A DNA stretch of 64,000 bases from Magnetococcales bacterium WMHbinv6 (GCA_002753135.1 PDZV01000015.1:1-64000); one strand, 5' to 3'. Shown: positions 1 through 9,512, numbered from the stretch's first letter. Made by a program: numbers and translations. The notes: a model not told the origin generated them from the letters alone.

Positions 1-3000
1 ATGCCCAGCGCGCGCAACCGTTGCCGATCATGATTTCGGTCACCATCGCCGATCAGAGTGGCCGCACCCTCTCCGGGCAGACCGTGGAGGCCTTTTGCCA
101 TTCGGTCAGCCATGTACGTCCCTTCACCCTGGGGCTCAACTGCGCCCAGGGGGCCGAACAGATGCGCCCCTATTTGCTGGAACTGGGTCTGCTGACCGAC
201 ACCCTGGTCTCCGCCCACCCCAACGCCGGACTGCCCAACGAGCTGGGCGGCTACGACGAAACTCCGGCAGAAATGGCGGAAAAAATTGCTGAATTTGCCC
301 ATTCCGGCCTGCTCAATATTGTCGGTGGCTGCTGCGGCACCACCCCCGAACATATTCGCGCCATCGCCACCGCCGTGCAGGGGATTGCCCCCCGCCAGCC
401 CGCCTCCCGCCAGGTTGCCTGTCGCCTGAGTGGCCTGGAAGCCTTCAACATCACCGCCGACAGCCTGTTCGTCACCGTTGGCGAACGGACCAACGTGGCC
501 GGTTCACGCAATTTTGCCCGCATGATTCTCGACGGTCAGTTTGAAGCGGCCCTCGATGTGGCCCGCAAACAGGTGGAAGATGGGGCCAATCTGATCGACA
601 TCAACATGGACCATGCCCTGCTGGACGGTCCCGCCGCCATGACCCGCTTTTTGAACCTGCTGGCCGCCGAACCGGAGATCAGCCGGGTGCCAGTCATGCT
701 CGACTCCTCCGACTGGCCGGTGCTGGAGGCTGGCCTGCACTGTCTGCAAGGGCGCGGGGTGGTCAATTCGATCAGCCTCAAGGAGGGCGAGGCCCCCTTT
801 CTTGCCCACGCCCGTCTGGTGCAACAGTATGGTGCCGCCGTCCTGGTGATGGCCTTCGACGAACAAGGACAGGCCGACACCTTGCCCCGTCGCCAGGAAA
901 TCTGTCGGCGCGCCTACCGTCTGCTGACCGAACAGGCCGGTTTTTTGCCCGATGAAATCATCTTCGACCCCAATATTTTTGCCGTCGCCACCGGCATCGA
1001 GGCCCACAACCGCTACGCCTTGGACTATTTTACCAGCTGTCGCTGGATCAAAGAGCAGCTGCCCGGAGCCTGGATCAGCGGCGGGGTCAGCAATGTCTCC
1101 TTCTCCTTCCGGGGCAACAATCCGCTGCGCGAGGCGATTCATGCCGTCTTTTTGCACCATGCCATGCAGGCCGGCATGGACATGGGCATCGTCAACGCCG
1201 GACAGTTACCCATCTATACGGAAATACCGGAACAGTTGCGGCTGTTATGCGAAGATTTGCTGCTTGATCGTCGCCCGGATGCCACCGAACGGCTGCTGGA
1301 GGTGGCCGAATCGCTCAAAGCCAGCGGCAGCACGGAACAGCACAAAGAGAGCCAGTTGGCCTGGCGTCAGGCTGGGGTGGAGGAGCGGCTGATACATGCC
1401 GTGGTCAAGGGCATTACCGAATTTATCGATGCCGACGTGGAAGAGGCCCGCCTGGCCGCTGCACAGCCGCTGGCGGTGGTGGAAGGGCCGTTGATGCGCG
1501 GCATGGATCAGGTCGGTGAACTGTTCGGGGCGGGCAAACTGTTTTTGCCGCAGGTGGTCAAAAGCGCCCGGGTGATGAAACAGGCGGTGGCCGGTCTGTT
1601 GCCCTATCTGCTGGCGGCGGGCAGCGGCAAAAGCAGCCACAAGGGGCGCATTCTGCTGGCCACCGTCAAGGGAGATGTGCATGATATCGGCAAAAATATC
1701 GTCAAGGTGGTGCTGCAGTGCAACCATTATGAGGTCATTGACCTGGGGGTAATGGTGGAAGGGGCGACCATTCTGCAACAGGCCCGTGCCGCGCAGGTGG
1801 ATATGATCGGTCTCTCCGGTCTGATCACCCCCTCCCTGGAACAGATGGCCTTGCTCGCCCAGGAGATGCAGCGCCAGGGTTGGACCATACCGTTGTTGAT
1901 TGGCGGGGCGACCACCTCGCCCCTGCATACGGCGGTCAAAATTGCCCCCCACTATAAGGGGGTGGTGGTGCAGGTCAAGGATGCCTCGCAAGCGGTCGGG
2001 GTGGTGGCCCGCCTGCTTCATCCCGGCGAACGGCAGGGTTATAGCGCCGAGATACGCCAGCAACAGGAGCGGCTGCGCCGCAACTATGCCGCCCGCCAAA
2101 GCCGGGGCCGGGCCATCGCGCTCAGTCAGGCACGGGCCAACCGGCTGCTGATTGACTGGTCGACCACTCTGCCCCCGGCCCCACGCCAGCTCGGCCTGCA
2201 GTGTGTCAGCCCCGATCTGCGCACCTTGAGCGCCTATATCGACTGGAGCCCATTCTTTCATACCTGGGAGATGAACGGGCGTTTCCCTGATCTGCTGCAG
2301 GATGCCGAAAGCGGCGAGACGGCGCGCAAACTCTACCAGGATGCCCAGCAGTGGCTGGAGCGGATCATCAACGAAAATCTGCTGCAGGCCAAAGGGGTCT
2401 ATGCCCTCTATCCGGCCAACAGCACCGATCAGGATGGCATTGAACTCTACAGCGACAGCAGCCGCAGCCAGTGCATCGCCCGCCTGGAAACCTTGCGCCA
2501 GCAGGTGGAAAAACCCGCCGGGCAGCCCTCCCTGGCCCTGGCCGATTTTGTCGCCCCGCAGAGCAGCGGCCTGCCCGACCATGTCGGCCTGTTTGCCGTC
2601 ACCTGCGGCTTGGGGTTGGAGGAGGCGGCAACGGCACAGGAGCAGGCCGGTGATGATTATGGTGCCATCATGCTCAAAGCCCTGGCCGACCGTTTGACCG
2701 AGGCTTGCGCCGAATGGTTGCATCAGCAGGTACGGCGGCACGCCTGGGGCTATGCGGCAGATGAACCCTGGGACAACGAAGCGTTGATCCGCGAAGCCTA
2801 TGTGGGCATCCGCCCGGCCCCCGGCTATCCCGCCTGCCCGGATCATACAGAAAAAGAGACACTCTTTTCCCTATTGCAGGCAACGCAACATACCGGCATG
2901 CGACTGACCGAAAGCATGGCCATGACCCCGCAAGCGGCGGTATGCGGCTACTATTTTGCCCATGCCCAGAGCCGCTATTTTCGGGTGGATCATCTGGGCC

Positions 3001-3104
3001 GTGATCAGGTGGCCGAATTTGCCGCGCGCAAAGGGATGGAGGTGGCCACGGCAGAAAAATGGCTGGCACCGGTGTTGGGTTATGAACCGGATGCGGAGGG
3101 GTGA
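1..3104 (+). CDS. metH: Cobalamin-dependent methionine synthase, 3' part (5' end outside window)
   Basis: Transfers a methyl group from methyltetrahydrofolate to homocysteine via cobalamin in the cytoplasm. The reading frame is open from base 3, so the gene starts before the window; about 200 N-terminal residues of the roughly 1,220-residue family length are missing. In order one sees the end of the homocysteine domain with all three zinc cysteines (GLNCAQG and the GGCCGTT pair near bases 330-335), the pterin-binding domain (VGERTNV onward), the cobalamin cap and B12-binding domain with DVHDIGK (axial His codon at 1680-1682), and the SAM-dependent reactivation domain with [10 protein letters not shown] near the end. 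The alignment to E. coli MetH is continuous with no disruption. Downstream is an accessory patch, so it looks like the edge of a stable region. Confidence 0.97.
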   Translation, partial: AQRAQPLPIMISVTIADQSGRTLSGQTVEAFCHSVSHVRPFTLGLNCAQGAEQMRPYLLELGLLTDTLVSAHPNAGLPNELGGYDETPAEMAEKIAEFAHSGLLNIVGGCCGTTPEHIRAIATAVQGIAPRQPASRQVACRLSGLEAFNITADSLFVTVGERTNVAGSRNFARMILDGQFEAALDVARKQVEDGANLIDINMDHALLDGPAAMTRFLNLLAAEPEISRVPVMLDSSDWPVLEAGLHCLQGRGVVNSISLKEGEAPFLAHARLVQQYGAAVLVMAFDEQGQADTLPRRQEICRRAYRLLTEQAGFLPDEIIFDPNIFAVATGIEAHNRYALDYFTSCRWIKEQLPGAWISGGVSNVSFSFRGNNPLREAIHAVFLHHAMQAGMDMGIVNAGQLPIYTEIPEQLRLLCEDLLLDRRPDATERLLEVAESLKASGSTEQHKESQLAWRQAGVEERLIHAVVKGITEFIDADVEEARLAAAQPLAVVEGPLMRGMDQVGELFGAGKLFLPQVVKSARVMKQAVAGLLPYLLAAGSGKSSHKGRILLATVKGDVHDIGKNIVKVVLQCNHYEVIDLGVMVEGATILQQARAAQVDMIGLSGLITPSLEQMALLAQEMQRQGWTIPLLIGGATTSPLHTAVKIAPHYKGVVVQVKDASQAVGVVARLLHPGERQGYSAEIRQQQERLRRNYAARQSRGRAIALSQARANRLLIDWSTTLPPAPRQLGLQCVSPDLRTLSAYIDWSPFFHTWEMNGRFPDLLQDAESGETARKLYQDAQQWLERIINENLLQAKGVYALYPANSTDQDGIELYSDSSRSQCIARLETLRQQVEKPAGQPSLALADFVAPQSSGLPDHVGLFAVTCGLGLEEAATAQEQAGDDYGAIMLKALADRLTEACAEWLHQQVRRHAWGYAADEPWDNEALIREAYVGIRPAPGYPACPDHTEKETLFSLLQATQHTGMRLTESMAMTPQAAVCGYYFAHAQSRYFRVDHLGRDQVAEFAARKGMEVATAEKWLAPVLGYEPDAEG

Positions 3105-3232
3105 CTGGTGCTTACTTGCATAAATTGTAACTATTCAGCACCCAAAACAATCGCGGGTCCATGGAGCGGTGAAGTGGACCCCATCGTCAAGACAAAATAC
3201 GGCCTTGTTTAAGCTCTGAACCGAGACTACTT
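3105..3232. other. Gap between metH and the dinD remnant
   Basis: No gene is visible. It contains a 17-base motif (3123-3139, AATTGTAACTATTCAGC) that recurs with one mismatch at 48618-48634, at the edge of the hairpin array there. The minus frame continuing from the dinD remnant ends here without recognisable protein similarity. Confidence 0.4.
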
Positions 3233-3541
3233 TTATTGTCGTGAGCCATCTCTGATGCCTACCATGGCGGGATATAAGGTAAAAATCAGGCACCTCCCGG
3301 GTACTCCCAGACCCCAGCTCGACCATTTTGCCGGCACCGGCAAAATGGTGGTCCGGCTCGTTCCCCGATTCCCGACAGGAGAGGATGGCACGCTCAATGG
3401 CCTGTTCAAAACGGTGCCACTGGAATACCCGAGCAGAGGCTGCAAGTCACGGGAACTCCAATATTCGGCACCATATGCGTTCTGCCGCTTGAGCCCCTCG
3501 AAAGAGATGCCACCGATGACGGCGACCTGTTTGTCGATCAT
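3233..3541 (-). pseudogene. dinD: Remnant of a dinD-like (DNA-damage-inducible protein D) gene, frameshifted
   Basis: The minus-strand frame from 3541 reads as the N-terminus of a DinD-family protein, with the block NAYGAEYWSSRDLQPLLGYS. At about 3422-3427 the frame breaks. One base appears deleted in 'tattccagtgg'; restoring it gives QWHRFEQAIERAILSC and then HFAGAGKMVELGSGSTREV, the expected continuation, which is readable in the neighbouring frame down to about 3270. After that the similarity decays and the C-terminal half of the family is absent. The assignment rests on recalled family blocks, not on a search. It sits beside a toxin-antitoxin operon, consistent with a decaying accessory island. 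Confidence 0.72.
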
Positions 3542-3596
3542 TCTTCCACCTCATCGGGGATAGCGGATTGCTGAACCGTCATTGATGTGTCGTGGG

Positions 3597-3956
3597 TCAT
3601 CCGCGCCTGAGTTCATGCAAGTTAACCAGCAAATTTGGCAGATCATCCTGGATGATACTCCACAGGATATCGTTATCAATGCCCAGGTAGCCATGGATCA
3701 AACGGTTGCGAGTGGCGATAATCTGTCGCCACGGGATGGCCGGAGCACCCTCCCGCACCGGTTGGGGAATATGGCTGGCAGCCTCGCCAATCAATTCCAG
3801 ATTGCGCACCGTGGCATCAAAAGTCAGTCCGTCTGCCTCGAAACCTGCCCGATCCAGCCCCTTCGTGTAGGCAGTTGCCTTCTCTGCAAAGGAGATCATG
3901 TCGTCGAGATAGAACTCCCATGCCCGTTGCGGCAAGCCGCCTGTCTCTTCAGACAT
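3597..3956 (-). CDS. hepT: HepT-like ribonuclease toxin (DUF86)
   Basis: 119-residue HEPN-superfamily protein. The family toxin cleaves RNA and is neutralised by the MntA nucleotidyltransferase, which adenylylates it. The HEPN catalytic motif RX4HXY is intact (RNRLIHGY, around residues 83-90), and the upstream helix carries the usual RNLELIGEA signature. The ATG lies inside the end of mntA (8-base overlap), so the two are translationally coupled, antitoxin first. Length matches the family, and I see nothing suggesting loss of function. DUF86 proteins are often annotated only as hypothetical, but the motif and partner make this call firm. Confidence 0.92.
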   Translation of the reverse strand: MSEETGGLPQRAWEFYLDDMISFAEKATAYTKGLDRAGFEADGLTFDATVRNLELIGEAASHIPQPVREGAPAIPWRQIIATRNRLIHGYLGIDNDILWSIIQDDLPNLLVNLHELRRG

Positions 3957-4239
3957 GGATCACCTCGTGTTCGATGAAGGGGCGCAACTCCGGTCGCAGC
4001 GCCTTTTCGGTCACCAGGTCTACCGGTCGTCCCAACAGATCTTCCAGATAGAACTGGACGCCAAAAAACCGAGCCGAGGTGGCGGGACCATCGAAGGCCA
4101 CCAGCACATCCACATCGCTGCCCTCCCTTGCCATATCCCGCGCCATAGAGCCGAACACGGCCAGACGGGTCACGCCGAATTCCCGACGCAAGTACTCAAT
4201 ATGACTGGCGAGAAGGTCCATCACCTGATCTCGACGCAT
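3949..4239 (-). CDS. mntA: MntA-like minimal nucleotidyltransferase antitoxin
   Basis: 96-residue stand-alone nucleotidyltransferase that adenylylates a conserved tyrosine of its HepT partner. The GSX10DXD motif is complete (GSMARDMAREGSDVD, about residues 31-45), followed by the expected LEDLLGRPVDLV strand region. A longer frame runs upstream, but the ATG at 4239 is preceded by a strong AAGGAGG seven bases away, which fixes the start. The stop overlaps the hepT start by 8 bases. An uncharacterised frame (4221-4589) ends 19 bases inside this gene and may be a third member of the operon. Confidence 0.92.
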   Translation of the reverse strand: MRRDQVMDLLASHIEYLRREFGVTRLAVFGSMARDMAREGSDVDVLVAFDGPATSARFFGVQFYLEDLLGRPVDLVTEKALRPELRPFIEHEVIHV

Positions 4240-4589
4240 GCATCTGCCTCCTTCCGATCCTGGGGAGGATGAGCCAACAGGGCGTTCCGCAATCGTGCGC
4301 AATCCGGCGCGCTGCAAAATACGGCCCGGAAGTGACGCGGCATCTCGAAAGGGTCGCCTCCGGAACCCGTCCGCCGGGTCACCAAACCCTGCCCCTCGCA
4401 AAGAGTCCACAAAACCTCGGCCCACGCAAGAGTCTGATCAGAAATGGCAGATATTTCTTCTGAACTCAAGGAAAGCGATTCACCCTGTTCGGGGTGCAGC
4501 TTTAGATAGAGAACATTCAATATCAACCATCTGGCGTTTTCGAAGAATGCCTTGCGTGTTCCGGAGCTGGTGCGTCCACTCTCTTGCAT
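4221..4589 (-). CDS. Hypothetical protein upstream of mntA
   Basis: A 122-residue frame from ATG 4589 whose end overlaps the mntA start, so it could be the first gene of a three-gene toxin-antitoxin operon. I do not recognise a family. The middle (residues about 20-75) is predicted helical with LILNVLYLKLHP and SLSSEEISAISDQTLAWAEVLWTL, possibly a small winged-helix or helical-bundle fold; the C-terminus is charged. There is no clear Shine-Dalgarno at 4589, and the frame stays open upstream to a GTG at 4676, so the start is uncertain. It may be a non-coding open frame. Confidence 0.45.
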   Translation of the reverse strand: MQESGRTSSGTRKAFFENARWLILNVLYLKLHPEQGESLSLSSEEISAISDQTLAWAEVLWTLCEGQGLVTRRTGSGGDPFEMPRHFRAVFCSAPDCARLRNALLAHPPQDRKEADACVEIR

Positions 4590-4834
4590 GGTCGTGACGA
4601 CGCAGCGTTGCACCTGAACCGCACGCCAGACCGTGCGTGCGGAAATTTCCGAACGGAACACCTGAGTGTAACGCACTTTTCAAGACAGCAGAATAACGCA
4701 CTCCCACCAACTCTACCAGCACTTTTTCCCACCACCACCCAGCGGTTGGCCCGTGCAAAAGGGCACGCTTGTGTTTTACTGTAAGCCAGTTATTGACAGG
4801 TCACCCACCGCTCACCCCTGCAAGGAAAAAGCCC

Positions 4835-6061
4835 ATGTCCTGGCTCTCGCTGCTCTGGTTGCTGATTTTGCTTTTGACTCTCGGCGGGGTGGCGGTTGGG
4901 CGGTTGCCGCGGTTGGCGATGAATCGGGCGACGATTGCCGTGGCGGGGGCGACGTTGCTGATTCTCAGCGGGGCCATCTCCTACGCGGAGGCGCTGCAGG
5001 CGGTGGATCTGCATACCCTTGTTTTGCTGTTCGGCATGATGGTGATCAATATTCATCTGCGCATGGCCGGGTTTTTCAGCTGGGTGGCCTACCACACCAC
5101 GGCGGCACAGCTGCACCCCCGGCTGCTGCTTGCCCTGTTGATGCTGGTTTCGGCGTTGCTATCGGCCTTTTTTCTTAATGATACCGTGGTCCTCGCCTTT
5201 ACCCCGCTGGTGCTGGAAATTGTCCTGATGGCCGAACTGCCGCCTCTCCCCTTTCTCATCGGTCTGGCCACCGCGGCCAATATCGGCTCGGTCGCCACCC
5301 TGATCGGCAACCCGCAAAACATGTTGATCGGTATCGCCTCCGGCATCTCCTTTACCTCTTTTCTGCTCACCCTGGCCCCTGTCGCCCTCGGCAGCCTGAT
5401 GATCGCCTGGCTGCTGTTGCTCCTGCTCTTTCGCCACGAACTGGGACAGCGACCGGCTCCGGTGCCGCTGCTGCGCCACTTGCCCATGCACCCGACCCTG
5501 CTGCGCAAAAGTTTGTTGGCCAGCCTGTTGCTGCTTGCCGCCCTGCTCTCCGGCATGCCGGTCTCCCTGGCCGCTATCGCAGCCGCCACCCCACTGCTGA
5601 TCACCCGACGCTGGCAGGCCGATACCATCCTGCAGGAGATCGATTGGCCGGTGCTGCTCTTTTTTGCCGCCCTGTTCATCGTCACCCGCACCGTGGAGAC
5701 CGCTGGCTTCAGCCAACCTTTCCTCAGCCTGCTGCCCGACGCCGGGCAGCTGCAGCTGCCTGCTTTAGCCTGGAACAGCCTGCTGCTCAGCAATCTGGTC
5801 TCCAACGTGCCCGCCGTGCTGCTGCTCAAACCGTTGGTCAGCCAACTGCCCTGGGCAGAGAGCGCCTGGCTCACCCTGGCCATGGCTACCACCCTGGCCG
5901 GTAATTTGACCCTGCTCGGCTCGGTGGCCAACCTGATCGTCGCCGAATCGGCACGCAAACAAGGAGTTGTTCTCGGCTTTTGGCCCTACCTGCGGGCCGG
6001 GCTGCCCATCACCGTGGCCACTTTGCTCTGGGGTATCTTCTGGCTTGGACAAACCCCATAA
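4835..6061 (+). CDS. SLC13/ArsB-NhaD superfamily permease (anion or Na+/H+ transporter)
   Basis: 408-residue polytopic inner-membrane protein with about ten hydrophobic segments beginning immediately at the N-terminus. Two blocks typical of the ion-transporter superfamily are seen: FLNDTVVLAFTPLVLEI in the first half and ANIGSVATLIGNPQNMLIG, the SNP/GNPQN-type substrate loop. A second half-repeat has LLSNLVSNVPAVLLLKPL and GSVANLIVAESA. Substrate cannot be read from sequence; arsenite, dicarboxylates and sodium/proton are all possible. ATG 4835 is chosen over an upstream start because AAGGA lies about eight bases before it. The TAA stop overlaps the A-run of the convergent terminator at 6059-6094. 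Confidence 0.88.
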   Translation: MSWLSLLWLLILLLTLGGVAVGRLPRLAMNRATIAVAGATLLILSGAISYAEALQAVDLHTLVLLFGMMVINIHLRMAGFFSWVAYHTTAAQLHPRLLLALLMLVSALLSAFFLNDTVVLAFTPLVLEIVLMAELPPLPFLIGLATAANIGSVATLIGNPQNMLIGIASGISFTSFLLTLAPVALGSLMIAWLLLLLLFRHELGQRPAPVPLLRHLPMHPTLLRKSLLASLLLLAALLSGMPVSLAAIAAATPLLITRRWQADTILQEIDWPVLLFFAALFIVTRTVETAGFSQPFLSLLPDAGQLQLPALAWNSLLLSNLVSNVPAVLLLKPLVSQLPWAESAWLTLAMATTLAGNLTLLGSVANLIVAESARKQGVVLGFWPYLRAGLPITVATLLWGIFWLGQTP

Positions 6062-6094
6062 AAAAAAGAAGCCGGGGAAGTTGCCCTCCCCGGC
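6059..6094 (-). terminator. Rho-independent terminator of the pit/phoU-like operon
   Basis: Perfect 8-bp stem (6071-6078 with 6087-6094, GCCGGGGA/TCCCCGGC) and an 8-base loop. On the minus strand it is followed by CTTCTTTTTTT. It lies 28 bases after the stop of the PhoU-like gene. Confidence 0.85.
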
Positions 6095-6121
6095 CCGTGT
6101 ACCGCAAAATATGCCGGTAAC

Positions 6122-6820
6122 TTACGAAATTTTCACGACAATGTCGTGCAGGAAGTTGCCTGCGCGGGAAAGCTCGTGACCGGCATCCGACAAGTGACGA
6201 TAAATTTCACGACGTTTGAAGATATCCAAAACATAGGCCATCGCTTCCATTTTGGCATCCGGCGCATCGGCTTTCAGGCCTTCCATCACCTTGTCAGCCT
6301 TGAACAACTCAGCCAGGGCACGACGGAAACATTTGTCCAGATTGTGCTTGGCTTGCACGGCCACGTGGGCATCGCTCTCGGCCAGAGGGGTCTCTTTGCC
6401 ACCCAATTTTTTGTAGCCACGATTCAAGGCCACGTTGGCTTCGCGCAACAACACCGCCATCTCCATGGTGTATTGATCCGACGGCACACCCAGGGTCTGC
6501 ATCTCTTGCACGATGGTGGACATGTAGGTCATGGTCACACCCACCGAGGTCATGGCACGCTGCAGATCTTCACGATCCAGCGGCGTGGCGAAGGCGTTGG
6601 CCAACACATCCAGGTTGCGCGCCTTCAAGGCATCTTCTTCGCCTTCCAGGCGAATCACTTTGTCGGCGACCGATTTGCTGCCGGTCTGCATAAAATCCAC
6701 CATCGCATCGGAGGCCTGCGATACCAGTTCGCACTGCTCGAGAATCATGCCGTAAAAGTTGGGCATGCGGGGAAAAACAGCGTTGGTGATACCACTGATG
6801 AAAGAATTGCTACCGCCCAT
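6122..6820 (-). CDS. DUF47/PhoU-like Pit accessory protein
   Basis: 232-residue all-helical PhoU-related protein that typically partners Pit-type transporters and modulates phosphate (or metal-phosphate) uptake. Family features are the N-terminal FPRMPNFYGMILEQ block, paired long helices with conserved acidic residues (VIRLEGEEDALKARN), and a C-terminal helix ending AGHELSRAGNFLHDIVVKIS. AAGGAG precedes the ATG by about ten bases. It lies 82 bases downstream of pit on the same strand and ends in a clear terminator, so the pair is a two-gene operon. Confidence 0.93.
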   Translation of the reverse strand: MGGSNSFISGITNAVFPRMPNFYGMILEQCELVSQASDAMVDFMQTGSKSVADKVIRLEGEEDALKARNLDVLANAFATPLDREDLQRAMTSVGVTMTYMSTIVQEMQTLGVPSDQYTMEMAVLLREANVALNRGYKKLGGKETPLAESDAHVAVQAKHNLDKCFRRALAELFKADKVMEGLKADAPDAKMEAMAYVLDIFKRREIYRHLSDAGHELSRAGNFLHDIVVKIS

Positions 6821-6902
6821 GGTCTAACTCTCCTTTATAATGTCAGGATCACGCTCGGATCCGGTTATTAACGTGAATTGTCTTGTGTTTCCACCAAGAT
6901 GA

Positions 6903-7952
6903 TCAATGTACACCCAGCACATACTTGGCAAAGGCGAAGGATAAAGCACCCACCACACCCGAACCGGGGATGGTGATGATCCAGGTGCTGACGATCTCCG
7001 AAGCCTTGCTCCAACGCACATCCTTGGCCCGCTCGGAGGAGCCCACACCCATGATCGCCGAACTGGCCACGTGGGTGGTGGAGACCGGCAGACCCCACTG
7101 GGAGGCACCAAGAATCAAAGCAGACGAAGTCAACTGGGCACTCATGGCGTGCAACGGACGCACTTTATAGATGCCGAAACCGATCGTGCGCACAATACGC
7201 CAACCACCAGACAGAATACCCAACACGATAACAATCGAGCAGGCCAACATCACCCAGAAGGGAATTTCAAACTTGGGCGTGATGCCACCCAACACCAGAA
7301 TCAAAGCCACGATACCCATGCTCTTCTGCGCATCGTTGGAACCATGCGAGAAGGCCAAGGCCGCCATGGTGAAAAATTGCGAACGCTTCAACCAGGTATT
7401 GGCCGACGGTTTGGCGCGTATCAACAGACGACGCATAAGACGGAAGAAAATATAACCGGTCCAGAAAGCAGCCAACGGTGAAACAATCAGGCCGGCGACC
7501 GTTTTTGCCACCCCGGTCAGTTTGTGTTTTTCCACCAGCACATCAAAACCCCAGACCACATGATCGGCACCGGCGGCAAAAATCACCGCGCCCACCAGAC
7601 CACCCACCAGAGCATGTGAAGAGGAGGAAGGAATACCAAACCACCAGGTCAACAGGTTCCAGAAGATGGATCCAATCATTCCGCAAAAGACCACCGTCAT
7701 GGAGAGTACCGGCGTGAGATCGCTGATTTTGGCGATACCTCCGATGGTGTTGGCCACCGCTGTACCACCCAACAGGGGACCAAGGAATTCAAATACGGCC
7801 ACGATGACCACCGACTGAATCGGCGTCATGGCTCGTGACGCAATAACGGTTCCGATGATGTTTGAGGCATCATGGAAGCCGTTGGTGTAGTCAAATATCA
7901 GCACGACTATCACCGTGGCTACAGCCAGATTGAATATGATATCGCTACTCAT
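6903..7952 (-). CDS. pit: Pit-family inorganic phosphate transporter
   Basis: 349-residue low-affinity phosphate (metal-phosphate):H+ symporter of the inner membrane. Both signature repeats are present: GFHDASN near residue 26-32 and FSHGSNDAQKSMG near residues 192-204, embedded in about ten membrane segments. It is at the short end of the family. The downstream DUF47 gene is its usual partner. The 335-base upstream gap holds a tandem Pho-box-like repeat on this strand at 8136-8163, suggesting PhoB control, although many pit genes are constitutive. Confidence 0.95.
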   Translation of the reverse strand: MSSDIIFNLAVATVIVVLIFDYTNGFHDASNIIGTVIASRAMTPIQSVVIVAVFEFLGPLLGGTAVANTIGGIAKISDLTPVLSMTVVFCGMIGSIFWNLLTWWFGIPSSSSHALVGGLVGAVIFAAGADHVVWGFDVLVEKHKLTGVAKTVAGLIVSPLAAFWTGYIFFRLMRRLLIRAKPSANTWLKRSQFFTMAALAFSHGSNDAQKSMGIVALILVLGGITPKFEIPFWVMLACSIVIVLGILSGGWRIVRTIGFGIYKVRPLHAMSAQLTSSALILGASQWGLPVSTTHVASSAIMGVGSSERAKDVRWSKASEIVSTWIITIPGSGVVGALSFAFAKYVLGVH

Positions 7953-8135
7953 GTCTCACCCTTCTGGTTTCCTTTTCCTGTTGATTGTGAACGTCCCGTG
8001 ACAACAGCCACCCGATTTATTGTCTACAGCGTCATCAAATGCCACACCATGACGACCCTGTGTAAATTCTGCAGGCAGGATAGCGACTAACATGACAAAT
8101 TGGAACAGTTTATTTTGCAGAAATGTGAAATACGG

Positions 8136-8163
8136 GTTACATTTATGTAACATTTTCGTTACA
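8136..8163 (-). promoter_or_regulatory. Tandem Pho-box-like direct repeat upstream of pit
   Basis: Read on the minus strand, TGTAAC, TGTTAC and TGTAAC recur at exactly 11-base spacing with A/T-rich 4-base spacers (AAAA, TAAA). That is the architecture of PhoB sites (7-bp direct repeats, 4-bp AT spacer), although the core TGTCA is replaced by TGTAAC/TGTTAC. It lies about 184 bases before the pit ATG, the only gene reading away from it on this strand. The same bases also form an inverted repeat (GTTACAT/ATGTAAC), so another regulator is possible. The rest of the 7953-8287 gap shows nothing else I recognise. Confidence 0.5.
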
Positions 8164-8287
8164 AGTCAAAAAAGCATTGCTGCAGTGCCATATAGCGCAT
8201 TGGCCGTGCCGAAAGCAACCGCCAGGGGAGAGGGAATGGGGAACCAATAGTGAAAGTTAGCGTCAGGTAAAAAAAGGCAGGAGAGAA

Positions 8288-8839
8288 TCAGAACGGCTTG
8301 CGACCGTTGCCGATCCCTTGCCCGGCATCCAGAGTATCCAACTCCTGGGCCGAACTGCGAATCCGGCGTAAACGAATCTCGCCGTTGCTGGTGGTAAAGA
8401 TCAACTGGCGCGCCCACGGCCCGCCTACATCCGAGGCGGTCAGGTGGAGATGGTGGGCACGAATAAATGACATGGCGGTATCCACATTGCGCTTGCCGAC
8501 AGTAAAGCCCGGCAAATCCAGATGGGGGGCGGTACCGGTAAACATCATCGCCCCGCCAAACAATTTGACCTCCAACTCCTGCCGGGAAATGCCGCGCTGC
8601 TCAAAGCTGGCCAACAAAAAGGGCATGACACAGGAGAGATAGTCGCCCATCTCCCGACAGACCTTCACCCCCCCTGCCGGATGTTCACAGCTGCGACTGG
8701 CCCGTTTGCCGTGACAAATGGCCCCCAAACGACTGCGCGGATGATGCACAATCAATGAGACACAAGAGCCCAAAACGGTATGCACCTCGGCACCCACACC
8801 GATGAACAATTCGCCCGGATCCAGCCAAACGGTCTCCAT
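8288..8839 (-). CDS. cheD: CheD, chemoreceptor glutamine deamidase
   Basis: 183-residue cytoplasmic enzyme that deamidates receptor glutamines and, in many bacteria, binds CheC and stimulates its CheY-P phosphatase activity. The catalytic triad is readable as T21, C26 (VLGSCVSL) and H43 (GAICHGK), with the FGGA and VGGPWAR blocks later in the chain. It is the last gene of the minus-strand signalling operon, seven bases after a cheC-like gene, the expected partner. No chemoreceptor is encoded in the window, so its substrate is elsewhere or its role here is regulatory through CheC. Confidence 0.95.
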   Translation of the reverse strand: METVWLDPGELFIGVGAEVHTVLGSCVSLIVHHPRSRLGAICHGKRASRSCEHPAGGVKVCREMGDYLSCVMPFLLASFEQRGISRQELEVKLFGGAMMFTGTAPHLDLPGFTVGKRNVDTAMSFIRAHHLHLTASDVGGPWARQLIFTTSNGEIRLRRIRSSAQELDTLDAGQGIGNGRKPF

Positions 8840-8846
8840 GGCCTAT

Positions 8847-9512
8847 TTATTCCATTGAATCCGCCAAATAACGATCCAAGCCTGCCCGCAAATTGGGCAG
8901 GGCGGCACCATCCATCCACATCAACAAAGAGCCCGCCACCTGTTTGCCCAGCAAGGTAAAATCAACCCGCAACAACAACCATTGCTCCGCCTCTGCGGTG
9001 GCCGGATCTTCTGTCTGCGTCAACCCGCCAGGCAGCAAAAAGGGTTGCAATTCGGTGACAGTGCCGCGGTAATAGTGGGGCGCATCACACTCGATATCGG
9101 AGGACAACAAGGCACTGAAAGAGCTGACACAGGTATACAACAACACATCACCGGTGGATTGCATCGTCTCCCCTTCCACCTGGATCAGCACCTCATCCGG
9201 CAGCGGGCTGCCATAGAGCGCATCCAGCAAATGGGCAATCTCTGCTGCTCGAATCAGCAATACCGCCATGCCGGCAATGGAACGGTTTTCGCTGAAAACA
9301 AAGCGAAAACGCATGCCAACCACCCCGATGGCCATCCCGTACAAACCGGCCAGATGCGCCACCAACCGCGATTCGGACAACAGACTCATGCACGGGGGGG
9401 AGAGAGAAATTTCCCCATCCACCATTTCGCTCAAGGTGGCTGCCGCCCGTCCAAAGCTGAGATTGAACAGCTCCCGCAGGGCATCCTCCTCCATATCGTC
9501 CAGGCAGATCAT
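8847..9512 (-). CDS. CheC-like response-regulator phosphatase (one intact site)
   Basis: 221-residue CheC/CheX/FliY-family protein expected to dephosphorylate a phosphorylated CheY-like regulator. The consensus D/S-x3-E-x2-N-x22-P fits exactly in the N-terminal half (D10, E14, N17, P40). The corresponding second site is degenerate: E-x3-S-x2-D around ETMQSTGD, so its key Glu and Asn are lost. The ATG overlaps the upstream kinase stop (ATGA), giving translational coupling, and cheD follows by seven bases. It is one of two CheC-like genes in this operon, each retaining a single good site. Confidence 0.88.
   Translation of the reverse strand: MICLDDMEEDALRELFNLSFGRAAATLSEMVDGEISLSPPCMSLLSESRLVAHLAGLYGMAIGVVGMRFRFVFSENRSIAGMAVLLIRAAEIAHLLDALYGSPLPDEVLIQVEGETMQSTGDVLLYTCVSSFSALLSSDIECDAPHYYRGTVTELQPFLLPGGLTQTEDPATAEAEQWLLLRVDFTLLGKQVAGSLLMWMDGAALPNLRAGLDRYLADSME

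Noticed and set aside
1245-2846. 533-residue open frame antisense to metH
   Set aside because: It mirrors the codon structure of metH, has no ribosome site, and has the Gly/Gln/His-rich composition typical of shadow frames in GC-rich DNA.
4480-4758. 92-residue minus frame overlapping the hypothetical gene upstream of mntA
   Set aside because: No ribosome site or family; the alternative frame coupled to mntA is more likely.
4793-4798. TTGACA as -35 of the permease gene
   Set aside because: No -10 fits between it and the ATG 37 bases later at usual spacing.
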